Shown here: in pieces, positions 1 through 7,188 of the stretch
Position numbering within the stretch: position 1 is the first letter of the stretch
Layout: the number at the start of each line of letters is the position of its first letter
Assembly (NCBI GenBank): GCA_002347405.1
Contig: DDXB01000006.1
Coordinates: forward strand, 1-18,178
Length of the DNA: 18,178 nt
Source of the DNA: Rhodocyclaceae bacterium UBA2271
Lineage (GTDB): Bacteria > Pseudomonadota > Gammaproteobacteria > Burkholderiales > Rhodocyclaceae
Direction of reading: 5' to 3'
Translations under genes and position numbers: made by a program
Notes under the pieces: model-generated
Seen by the model: the letters and a program-made list of their open reading frames with translations, nothing else
Told to the model about the DNA's origin: nothing
Databases searched by the model: none

Positions 1-2347
1 TGCCCTCGTGAAATATCCGGGCTAATAGTGCTTTTTCGATGCCATCCTGCTTCAGCGTGCGCATACCCTGGCTCACGGCAATGCGTTGATATTCAGCGGC
101 AGTCGATTGATGTGAAATAAGCTCGCGTATCTGCGGCGTCACTTCCATCAGTTCAAACAAGGCGAACCGTCCCTTGTATCCCTCTCCAGCGCATTGGCGG
201 CAACCCTTCGGCTGCCACATGCTCAAGGGTTCTCCTTTGAGCATGCGCTCCTGCCAGCCACGGATAATGCGCTCCTTTTCGGCCAGCGTCGGCGCGCGCT
301 GGTGCGCCGAATAATAGTATTCAGCAGCAAGCTCATCCTTTTCGGCGGGCGTCATAGGCCGTTTCTGGGCACAACGCGGACACAAACTGCGTGCCAGTCG
401 CTGCGCCAGAACACAAACCAAAGCATCCGCGAGATTGAATGGGTCGATCTCGAGGTCAAGCAGGCGCGCGGCGGTCTCGGACGCCGAATTGGTGTGCAGG
501 GTCGACAGCACCAGATGGCCGGTCATGGACGCCTCCAGGGCAATCTTTGCCGTTTCCAGATCCCGCATCTCGCCGATCATGATGATGTCCGGATCGGCGC
601 GCAGAAAGGCGCGCAAGGCCGTCGCGAATGTCCAGCCGATCTTGGCATTCATCTGCACCTGGCTGATGTTTTTCTGGACGATTTCGATGGGATCCTCGGC
701 CGTCCAGATTTTTCGTTCCGGGGTGTTCAATTCGCGCAACACGGAATGCAGGGTGGAAGTCTTGCCGCTACCAGTCGGCCCGCACACCAGAATCAGCCCA
801 TAGGTCTTCACGATGAGACGCTTGAATACGCCCAGATCCCGCTCACACATCTTGATCTGATCCACAGGTAGCGGATCACCGGCATGCAGCAGCCTGATGG
901 TGATGTTTTCGATACCCCGCACCGTCGGGATGGTGGCCACGCGCAGATCAAGCCGCACCTGCCCGGGTCGATTGAAGGATATCTTGCCGTCCTGGGGCAG
1001 ACGACGTTCCGCTATGTTCAGGCTGGACATGATCTTGATGCGGGAAACGACCGCCCGGTGATAGTTCGCCGAGTATTGAGAGTAGCTCTCCATCCGGCCA
1101 TCTCGACGAAACCTGATATGTGCCTGTGGATCATTGGCAAAGCACTCCAGATGGATGTCTGAAGCCCTCACTTCCGCCGCATCAGAAATAATCTTATTGA
1201 CCAGTCCGACCACGGTGGCATCGTCCTGGGATATGCCATTTCCCTCATCCAGCTCCTGCTCCTCGCTGAGCGTCAGCGTTCCGGCGGAATCGGCCAGCGC
1301 CTTCCTTGCCAGCGAGCGAAACTCCTGGTCACCCTGCTGCACCGACTGCACCTGCCCGTATTCGGCAAGTTGATGAGTAATCTGTCCGGCCGGGGCCATC
1401 ACCAGCTCGATTTTCAGCTTGGTCATGAAGCCGAAGTACTCGCGCTGCTCAAAATTGAAGGGATTGTCGACGGCGAGGAACATCACCCCGTCAAGCACCG
1501 CAATCGGAACGACACGCACCTTGCGTGCCTCGTCGATCGGGATCAACCGCATGATGTCATGTGAAATCTGGAAGCGCCGCAGATTCACCATGAGAACGCC
1601 GTATTGCAGGCAGAGCGCCCGCGTCACCAGTTCATCGGTGACCACGCCCATCAACAACAGCACCTTGCCGATCGGCTCGCGCTTTCTACCCTTTACTGCC
1701 TGAATCTTGATGGCGGTCTGAATATCCTTGTCAGCCAGAATGACATATTGCTGCAGGATTTCCATCAGCGGCCGCGTGTCACGTTGCGGTGAGCGCTCAC
1801 CCTGGCTGCGCAGCGTCATGATGCGCTGCAACTCTTCCAGGCTCTCGACCTTCGGCCACTCGGCTTTCTGCTCGATTATCGATGCCGGCCTATCGCTTAT
1901 CTTTGCCGCCAGTTCGTCCTGCCTGCCAAGTTGCTCTTTCAGCGGAAGCGTAGCGGTCTTGACGTCCCGCCGACTCTCGGCAGAACCATTATCCGCATCC
2001 CTGGCCAAGGCGCGGCGGCGTTCGGCGTCGGCACGCGCCACTTCGGACAGCACCGTTGAAAACGGATCACTGGTTTCTGACGCGCGCTGGGGGTATTGAT
2101 TGTCGTGTAGTTCCTTCAGGGAAAACAACTCGCACACCACACCGAAAGAAAACCCGCGTCGGTCGGGACGTCCGGAGAGCATCAATTCATCAAGAACGGC
2201 TACGCACTCTGCGGTTCCCCAGAGGGCATCAAGCTTGTGGGCAATGCGCGGGTGGCGAACTGCCAGACCATGGGGAAACCGATCCAGTTCCTCGGCAAAG
2301 GCCTGGGCAAGCTTGGGGTACTCGCTGACCATGTCCGCATGTTCCAT
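1..2347 (-). CDS. GspE/PilB-type secretion or pilus assembly ATPase (partial, 3' end outside window)
   Basis: Cytoplasmic hexameric ATPase family that powers type II secretion or type IV pilus assembly. The frame is open from ATG 2347 (AGGGAGAG just upstream) to the left edge, 782 codons with no stop, so the C-terminus is missing. Residues about 195-300 look like the MshEN/T2SSE N-terminal domain. Walker A GPTGSGKT is at 523-530 and the Walker B glutamate (IIMIGEMRD) is near 593; a STLHTN His box follows. Two CxxC pairs (C656/C659 and C716/C719) form the tetracysteine zinc site typical of GspE and PilB. The first ~190 residues are an unusual extension: a compact segment containing KLDALWG and LSGRPDRRGF, then a charged, coiled-coil-like stretch. 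Ordinary GspE or PilB has about 500-570 residues, so this is a long variant. No other secretion gene is in view, so the exact system cannot be named. Confidence 0.9.
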   Translation of the reverse strand, partial: MEHADMVSEYPKLAQAFAEELDRFPHGLAVRHPRIAHKLDALWGTAECVAVLDELMLSGRPDRRGFSFGVVCELFSLKELHDNQYPQRASETSDPFSTVLSEVARADAERRRALARDADNGSAESRRDVKTATLPLKEQLGRQDELAAKISDRPASIIEQKAEWPKVESLEELQRIMTLRSQGERSPQRDTRPLMEILQQYVILADKDIQTAIKIQAVKGRKREPIGKVLLLMGVVTDELVTRALCLQYGVLMVNLRRFQISHDIMRLIPIDEARKVRVVPIAVLDGVMFLAVDNPFNFEQREYFGFMTKLKIELVMAPAGQITHQLAEYGQVQSVQQGDQEFRSLARKALADSAGTLTLSEEQELDEGNGISQDDATVVGLVNKIISDAAEVRASDIHLECFANDPQAHIRFRRDGRMESYSQYSANYHRAVVSRIKIMSSLNIAERRLPQDGKISFNRPGQVRLDLRVATIPTVRGIENITIRLLHAGDPLPVDQIKMCERDLGVFKRLIVKTYGLILVCGPTGSGKTSTLHSVLRELNTPERKIWTAEDPIEIVQKNISQVQMNAKIGWTFATALRAFLRADPDIIMIGEMRDLETAKIALEASMTGHLVLSTLHTNSASETAARLLDLEIDPFNLADALVCVLAQRLARSLCPRCAQKRPMTPAEKDELAAEYYYSAHQRAPTLAEKERIIRGWQERMLKGEPLSMWQPKGCRQCAGEGYKGRFALFELMEVTPQIRELISHQSTAAEYQRIAVSQGMRTLKQDGIEKALLARIFHEG

Positions 2348-2412
2348 TTCACTCTCTCCCTTTGACAACCCGTCCGCCCCTTTCTGAACTTCCTCAGACT
2401 AACATGGCACCA

Positions 2413-3300
2413 CTAATCAAGGGCCAGCGCCAGCGCCAGCGGCACGAACAACAACGCACCCAGATTGCCGAGCATCACGATCGAAGCCACCTTGGCCGGT
2501 TCCTGCTGATAGCGTTCGGCAAACACATAATTAAGCACGGCGGGCGGCAATGCACCAAACACCAGCAACATGGCGGCAGTATGCGCATCCAGGTCGAGGG
2601 CATGGGCCAGCCCCCACGCCAGCGCCATCCCCATCAACGGACAGGCAATCGCACCGATCAAACCGACGCGCAAGTCGGAGAACCGCGACACCGCCATCCG
2701 CACGCCCAGCGCAAACAGCAGCAACGGGATCGCCACTTCACCGAGCAGTTTGATGGCCATATATAACGGCGGCCAGACTTCGATGTTGAGCCAGCCCAGC
2801 GCCAGGGCAGCCAGCGCGGCAAAGATGACCGGCACGCGCCAGAGGTTCCACACCCTGGCGCGATGATCGAGCATCCAGGTGCCGAGGACGTAATGCAGTG
2901 TGTTCTCGGCAAAAAACAGCACCACGGCAGCCGGCAGGGCATCCGGGCCGAAGGCCAGCACCATCAGTGGCAGGCCCATGTTGCCGGCATTGACGAACAT
3001 CATCGGCGGCACCAGGGTTTTCGGCTGTTCGCCGAGTACCCGGGCCAGTCCCCAGGCGATCAATCCCGAGCCGAACATCACGCCCAGCGCGCCCAGCGCC
3101 AGCCGGTCGTAGGCAGCCAGATCGAAGCTCTTCGTCGCCAGCGCGGCAAACACCAGGGCCGGCACGAAAACATCCATGTTGAGCTGATTGGCGAACGTCA
3201 TGTCGAGTCCGCCGCGCGACTGCCGATAGCGGGCGTACAGCCAGCCCACCGCAATGATGGCGAAGATGGGGAAGACGATGGCGAAAATGCGTAATAGCAC
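2413..3300 (-). CDS. AEC (auxin efflux carrier) family permease
   Basis: Predicted inner-membrane transporter of the Mem_trans/AEC family, whose members export or exchange small organic acids; the substrate cannot be told from sequence. I choose GTG at 3300 (protein VLLRIFAIVFPIFAI..., 295 aa) because GGGAG lies 4 bases upstream and the first membrane helix starts at once. The frame stays open further upstream, but that extension is proline- and glycine-rich and translates a palindromic intergenic stretch. About ten hydrophobic segments are visible, with the family-like VPPMMFVNAGNMGLPLMVLA (asparagine and glycine in the helix break) near residue 105. It follows hslU in the same direction after a 106-base gap and precedes the secretion ATPase by 65 bases, so it may be a separate unit. 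Confidence 0.85.
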   Translation of the reverse strand: MLLRIFAIVFPIFAIIAVGWLYARYRQSRGGLDMTFANQLNMDVFVPALVFAALATKSFDLAAYDRLALGALGVMFGSGLIAWGLARVLGEQPKTLVPPMMFVNAGNMGLPLMVLAFGPDALPAAVVLFFAENTLHYVLGTWMLDHRARVWNLWRVPVIFAALAALALGWLNIEVWPPLYMAIKLLGEVAIPLLLFALGVRMAVSRFSDLRVGLIGAIACPLMGMALAWGLAHALDLDAHTAAMLLVFGALPPAVLNYVFAERYQQEPAKVASIVMLGNLGALLFVPLALALALD

Positions 3301-3317
3301 TAGGCTCCCACTCCCCG

Positions 3318-3337
3318 ACCCCCGCCCGGGCGGGGGT
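3318..3337. repeat. Perfect 20-bp GC palindrome between hslU and the AEC permease
   Basis: ACCCCCGCCCGGGCGGGGGT equals its own reverse complement. It sits between the hslU stop and the GTG start of the permease, both on the minus strand. As RNA it would form a very stable hairpin, but no T-run follows on either strand, so a Rho-independent terminator is not clearly supported. It may attenuate read-through from hslU or be part of a dispersed repeat (see findings). Confidence 0.6.
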
Positions 3338-3406
3338 GACTGAGGTTCGCCGCTCTGCGGCTCCGCTTCGCTGGCTGCGCCATGCTTGAGACGGCTCGGC
3401 GCATGG

Positions 3407-4771
3407 CTAGAGCACGTAGCGTGACAGATCCTCACGTTGCGCCAGTTCGGCAAGGCGCTCATCGACGTAGGCGGCATTCACCGTCAGCGCTACTTCCGAT
3501 GTTGATGTGCCAGCAAAGAACGAAACATCCTCGAGTAGTTTTTCCATCACCGTATAAAGCCGACGCGCGCCGATGTTTTCGGTTTTCTCATTCACTTCGA
3601 AGGCAATTTGCGCCAGCCGCCGGATGCCATCGGCCGCGAACTCCACCGTCACGTTTTCGGTCGCCAGCAACGCCGCATATTGGCGGGTGAGGCAGGCGTC
3701 GGTCTGGGTAAGGATGCTCTCGAAGTCGTCGATCGAGAGTGAATCCAGCTCGACGCGGATCGGGAAACGCCCCTGCAATTCGGGAATCAGGTCGGACGGC
3801 TTGGCGAAATGAAATGCCCCGCTGGCGATGAACAGGATGTGATCGGTATTGATGATGCCGAACTTGGTGGTCACCGTCGTGCCCTCGACCAGCGGCAACA
3901 GGTCGCGCTGCACGCCCTGGCGGGAGACATCGGCCCCTTGCGTTTCGCTGCGCGAGGCGATCTTGTCCATCTCGTCGAGAAAGACAATGCCGTTCTGCTC
4001 GACGTTCTTCATCGCGGTTGCTTTTATTTCTTCATCGTTGATGAGCCGCGCCGCCTCCTCGTCGGTCAGCGCCTTGAGGGCATCGGCGATGCGCATGCGG
4101 CGCGTCTTCTTCTTGCCGCCGCCCATGTTCTGGAACATGCCCTGAATCTGCTGGGTCAATTCTTCCATGCCCGGCGGGGCAAAGATCTCCATGCTGGCCG
4201 ACGGCGCGCTGACCTCGATGTCGATCTCCTTGTCGTCGAGCTCGCCCTCGCGCAGCTTCTTGCGGAACTTCTGGCGCGTCGTCGATTCCTCCGGCGCCGT
4301 CTCACCAGTCCCACGGGGATTTCCTTCGGTCACGCCGACTCTTGCTGGCGGCAATAACACATCGAGAATGCGATCTTCCGCGGCATCGAGCGCACGGTCG
4401 CGCACCAGCCGCATCGCATTCACCCGTTCATCCTTCACCGCCGTCTCGGCGAGGTCGCGAATGATGCTGTCAACATCGCGGCCAACATAGCCAACCTCGG
4501 TGAACTTGGTCGCCTCGACCTTGATGAACGGCGCATTGGCCAGGCGCGCCAGGCGGCGGGCGATCTCGGTCTTGCCAACCCCTGTCGGGCCGATCATCAG
4601 GATGTTCTTGGGTGTGATCTCGGAGCGCAGCGGTTCGGCCACCTGGGCGCGCCGCCAGCGGTTGCGCAGGGCAATGGCCACTGCGCGCTTGGCGCGCGCC
4701 TGGCCGACGATATTCTTGTCGAGTTCCGAGACAATCTCGGCCGGGGTCATCTGACTAGTAATTTGGGTCAT
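3407..4771 (-). CDS. hslU: ATP-dependent protease ATPase subunit HslU (ClpY)
   Basis: AAA+ unfoldase that feeds proteins to the HslV peptidase in the cytoplasm. The 454 aa product has IVGQARAKRAVAIALRNRWR at the N-terminus, Walker A GPTGVGKT (61-68), the pore motif GYVGRD (94-99), Walker B GIVFLDEMDK, the sensor region SGAFHFAKPSDLIPELQGR, and the C-terminal EDLSRYVL tail that docks into HslV. It starts 27 bases after the hslV stop, so the two form an operon. Oddity: in the I domain, between DRILDVLLPPA and TTRQKFRKKLREGELDD, residues about 144-160 are encoded by a copy of a dispersed repeat also found at 15029-15059. This makes the linker about six residues longer than I recall for E. coli HslU (443 aa). 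The reading frame is intact and all catalytic motifs are present. Confidence 0.98.
   Translation of the reverse strand: MTQITSQMTPAEIVSELDKNIVGQARAKRAVAIALRNRWRRAQVAEPLRSEITPKNILMIGPTGVGKTEIARRLARLANAPFIKVEATKFTEVGYVGRDVDSIIRDLAETAVKDERVNAMRLVRDRALDAAEDRILDVLLPPARVGVTEGNPRGTGETAPEESTTRQKFRKKLREGELDDKEIDIEVSAPSASMEIFAPPGMEELTQQIQGMFQNMGGGKKKTRRMRIADALKALTDEEAARLINDEEIKATAMKNVEQNGIVFLDEMDKIASRSETQGADVSRQGVQRDLLPLVEGTTVTTKFGIINTDHILFIASGAFHFAKPSDLIPELQGRFPIRVELDSLSIDDFESILTQTDACLTRQYAALLATENVTVEFAADGIRRLAQIAFEVNEKTENIGARRLYTVMEKLLEDVSFFAGTSTSEVALTVNAAYVDERLAELAQREDLSRYVL
4299..4350 (-). repeat. Dispersed repeat copy 1, inside the hslU coding sequence
   Basis: Bases 4310-4340, read on the minus strand, match 15029-15059 on the plus strand exactly over 31 bases. 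The similarity continues on both sides (CGCCAG before; CTGGTGAG against CTGGTGGG after, then ACGGCGCCGG). It is read in frame as R-V-G-V-T-E-G-N-P-R-G-T-G-E in the HslU I domain. Confidence 0.85.
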
Positions 4772-4798
4772 GGCAATCCAGCAAGCGGAGGAAGAAAA

Positions 4799-5335
4799 CT
4801 AGTCCAGCGTCTCGATGACGTGATTCTGGTTAGTGTAGATGCACAGGTCGCCGGCGATCGACAGGGCCTTTTTCACGATCTCCGCCGGTACCAGACTGGT
4901 GTTTTCCAGCAGCGCCTGCGCGGCCGCCTGCGCGTAAGGCCCGCCGCTGCCGATGGCGACAATGCCCAGTTCGGGTTCCAGCACATCCCCGTTGCCGGTG
5001 ATCACCAGCGAATTATCGCGATCGGCCACCGCCAGCATCGCTTCCAGCCGCCGCAACATGCGGTCGGTGCGCCAGTCCTTCGCCAACTCGACGGCGGAAC
5101 GCAAAAGATTGCCCTGGTGTTTTTCCAGCTTGGCCTCGAAGCGCTCGAACAAGGTAAAAGCATCGGCCGTGCCGCCGGCAAAGCCGGCGAGGATCCGCTC
5201 GTTGTAAAGACGGCGCACCTTGCGCGCCCCGGCCTTGATGACGATATTGCCCAGCGTGACCTGGCCGTCGCCGCCGAGCGCAACGACATTGCCGCGCCGC
5301 ACGGAGAGGATGGTGGTGCCGTGATATTGCTCCAT
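4799..5335 (-). CDS. hslV: ATP-dependent protease peptidase subunit HslV (ClpQ)
   Basis: Threonine peptidase that forms the proteolytic core of HslUV in the cytoplasm. The 178 aa product begins MEQYHGTTILSVRR, so the catalytic N-terminal threonine would be T7 after removal of a six-residue leader, longer than the single Met of E. coli. Family motifs seen are ALGGDGQVTLG, AGFAGGTADAFTLFERFE, KLEKHQGNLLRSAVELAKDW, TGNGDVLEP and IGSGGPYAQAAAQAL; the GGP turn and the C-terminal half are complete. SD GGAAG lies 7 bases before ATG. It is the first gene of the hslV-hslU operon, with a candidate promoter just upstream. Confidence 0.97.
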   Translation of the reverse strand: MEQYHGTTILSVRRGNVVALGGDGQVTLGNIVIKAGARKVRRLYNERILAGFAGGTADAFTLFERFEAKLEKHQGNLLRSAVELAKDWRTDRMLRRLEAMLAVADRDNSLVITGNGDVLEPELGIVAIGSGGPYAQAAAQALLENTSLVPAEIVKKALSIAGDLCIYTNQNHVIETLD

Positions 5336-5362
5336 GACTTTCTTCCAAGAATGGGAGCGGCG

Positions 5363-5391
5363 ATTCTACCTTGCGTCAGTCATTCGAAAGT
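5363..5391 (-). promoter_or_regulatory. Candidate promoter of hslVU
   Basis: On the minus strand, -10 TAGAAT (5368-5363) lies 17 bases from a weak -35 ACTTTC (5391-5386), about 28 bases upstream of the hslV ATG. The -10 is good and the -35 poor. A clear heat-shock (sigma-32) promoter was not seen. The -35 bases overlap the edge of repeat copy 2. Confidence 0.35.
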
Positions 5392-5489
5392 CGGCGCTGG
5401 CGGGACGGCGTCAGCCGGCACGCCGCCAACAGGGGGACGGCGCCAGCCGGCACGCCGCCAACAGGGGGGCGGCGTCAGCCGGTCTGCCG
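5387..5489 (+). repeat. Dispersed repeat copy 2 with 2.6 tandem 32-bp units
   Basis: It begins with the family core AAAGTCGGCGCTGGCGGGA (5387-5405). Tandem 32-base units follow: 5405-5436 and 5437-5468 (one difference, T/C in the seventh position) and a partial third from 5469. Each unit starts ACGGCGYCAGCCGG or GCGGCGTCAGCCGG and holds CGCCGCCAACAGGGG. The tandem unit is related to 15090-15120. It lies between hslV and the ZnuB-like permease gene. Confidence 0.8.
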
Positions 5490-5518
5490 CGCGATACATC
5501 GACGGCGCTGCACGGGCA

Positions 5519-6283
5519 TCAACGGCGCAGCAGCACCAGGCCGCCCGCGGCCAACAGCACCAGGCTGCACACGACGGCAGCGCCTGCCGGCAAATCCGCC
5601 GCCAGCGAAGCGAGCAAGCCGCTGCCGTAGCCCAGCGCACCCACGCCATACGCCCAGCGATAACGGCGTGCGCCATGCAGCGCATGTGTCGCCACCGCCG
5701 GGGCGATCAGGCTGGCGAACACCAGCAGCACGCCGACCAGTTGCACTGAAATGGTCACGGCGACCGCGAACAGCGCATAGAACGCAAAACTGCCGCCGTT
5801 GTTTTGGCGCCTCAGTAACGTCCAACCCGCCAGCACACCGGCGGACAGCAGCGCAGTGACGGCAAGCTGTTCCCGGTTCACCCAGAGAATCTGGCCGGCG
5901 AGCAGGTCGCGCAGGTGCTCGCCGCCGTGGGGGTTGCCGGACAGGAGCAGGATGCCCGCGGCAGCGGCGAGCACGAACAGCAAGCCGATCAAGGCCTCCT
6001 GGATCTCCGGCCAGCGGCGCTCGCACGCGGTGAGCAGGGCGGCGGCAAGCAGCGCGGCGGCACCCGCGGCAAGCTGCGCGCCGAGGCCGCCCCAGGCCGC
6101 GTCGAGATGCAGCAAACCGGCGGCGATCACCCCCAGCGCGGCAACCTGCGCCACCGCCAGATCGATGAAGATGATGCCGCGCTTGAGCACCGCAATGCCC
6201 AGCGGAACATGGGTGGCGAGCACCAGCAGACCGGCGGCGAAGGGGGCCGCGAGCAGGCCGGGGTCGAGCGCTTCAGGAGTCAT
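5519..6283 (-). CDS. Zinc/manganese ABC transporter permease (ZnuB-like, ABC-3 family)
   Basis: Integral membrane subunit of a metal-uptake ABC transporter. The 254 aa protein is almost entirely hydrophobic with about eight helices. LKRGIIFIDLAVAQVAALG matches the ABC-3 family region (usually LVWRRMAYFGDALAHSALLG), and VGVLLVFASLIAPAVATHAL is the conserved late segment that contacts the ATPase. It starts 7 bases after the binding-protein stop, so it is co-transcribed with it. No gene for the matching ATPase lies before or after it: the next element leftward is repeat copy 2 and then hslV. Zinc is preferred over manganese because of the adjacent zur gene. Confidence 0.88.
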   Translation of the reverse strand: MTPEALDPGLLAAPFAAGLLVLATHVPLGIAVLKRGIIFIDLAVAQVAALGVIAAGLLHLDAAWGGLGAQLAAGAAALLAAALLTACERRWPEIQEALIGLLFVLAAAAGILLLSGNPHGGEHLRDLLAGQILWVNREQLAVTALLSAGVLAGWTLLRRQNNGGSFAFYALFAVAVTISVQLVGVLLVFASLIAPAVATHALHGARRYRWAYGVGALGYGSGLLASLAADLPAGAAVVCSLVLLAAGGLVLLRR

Positions 6284-6290
6284 GCGGACG

Positions 6291-7178
6291 TCATTCGAGC
6301 GATTTCAACAAGCGCTGCTTGGTGGTTTCGAACAAGGCTGTCAAATCGTCCGCCGCCGGCGCGCCGACGGTAAAGGGCAGCACCACCGCCGGCACCTTGG
6401 CTTCCTTCGCGAACCACTCGGCCGGCCGCGCCGAGTTGTAAGCAGCGCGGATCACCATGCGCGGACGGCTCGCCGCCGCCTGGTCGCGCACACGAGCTAG
6501 CTGCGCCACCGATGGCTCGATGCCAGGCTTCGGTTCCAGTGTGGCGACTTCGCGCAGGCCGAGCCAGTCATAGAGATAGGCCCAGGCCTTGTGCTGCGAG
6601 ACCACGGCAATGCCTTTGAGCGGCGCGGCCTGCGCTTCCCAGCGTCTGATCTGCCCCCGCCAGCGCTCGGCGAAGGCGGCGTAGCCGTTGCGGTAGGCAT
6701 CCGCATTGGCCGGATCGACCAGCGCCATCCTTGCCGCCAAGGCCTCGCCGATCACCAGGAAGTTGCGCGGATCGGTCTGGATGTGGGGGTTGCCGTCGGC
6801 ATGCACGTCGCCCCCGGCGCGGTCCAGCTTACCCGGCACGTCCAGCATGCGCACGAAGGCCGCCGCCTCGAAGTAGCCGGGCTGCCCAGTCTGGATGCGC
6901 GGGTTGCCCGACTCACGCAACACCACCGGCAGCCAGCCCACTTCCAGCTCGGCACCGGTCGCCAGCAGCAGGTCGGCGTTGCGCGCGCGGGCAATCAGCG
7001 AGGGCCGCGCATCGATGCGATGCGGGTCTTGCAGCGCGGTGGTGGCGGCTGTCGCTTTGACCTTGTCGCCGCCGATCTCCTGCGCCAGCGCGGCCCATTC
7101 GGGCACCGTGCTGAAGATGTTGAGCGCCGCCTGCGCCGGAAGCGCGAAGGCAAAAAGCAGCAGTGTCAGTATCCGCAT
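6291..7178 (-). CDS. Periplasmic zinc-binding protein of an ABC transporter (ZnuA-like)
   Basis: Cluster A-I metal-binding protein delivering Zn(II) to the permease encoded just downstream. The 295 aa product has a signal peptide (MRILTLLLFAFALPAQA), then LNIFSTVPEWAALAQEIGG. Candidate metal ligands are H53 (QDPHRID), H132 (GNPHI) and H196 (VSQHKAW), the three-His pattern of zinc-specific ZnuA. At the place of the fourth acidic ligand of manganese proteins the sequence reads AAYNS, without an Asp. The His-rich loop of ZnuA is reduced to VHADGNPH. LEPKPGIEPS is the conserved motif of the C-terminal lobe. The start has GAGG about 8 bases upstream. The gene lies 10 bases after the outer-membrane protein gene. 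Confidence 0.9.
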   Translation of the reverse strand: MRILTLLLFAFALPAQAALNIFSTVPEWAALAQEIGGDKVKATAATTALQDPHRIDARPSLIARARNADLLLATGAELEVGWLPVVLRESGNPRIQTGQPGYFEAAAFVRMLDVPGKLDRAGGDVHADGNPHIQTDPRNFLVIGEALAARMALVDPANADAYRNGYAAFAERWRGQIRRWEAQAAPLKGIAVVSQHKAWAYLYDWLGLREVATLEPKPGIEPSVAQLARVRDQAAASRPRMVIRAAYNSARPAEWFAKEAKVPAVVLPFTVGAPAADDLTALFETTKQRLLKSLE

Positions 7179-7188
7179 CGCCGCCGCC

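Noticed and set aside
3805..3825. ATGAAATGCCCCGCTGGCG in hslU looks like the TGAAATGCCCCGC repeat block
   Set aside because: Here it encodes, on the minus strand, the conserved ASGAFHFAK motif of HslU, so the match is most likely coincidental; no other repeat block is next to it.
5405..5489. Tandem 32-bp repeats considered as a CRISPR remnant
   Set aside because: The units are directly adjacent with no spacers and there are no cas genes; they belong to the dispersed repeat family.
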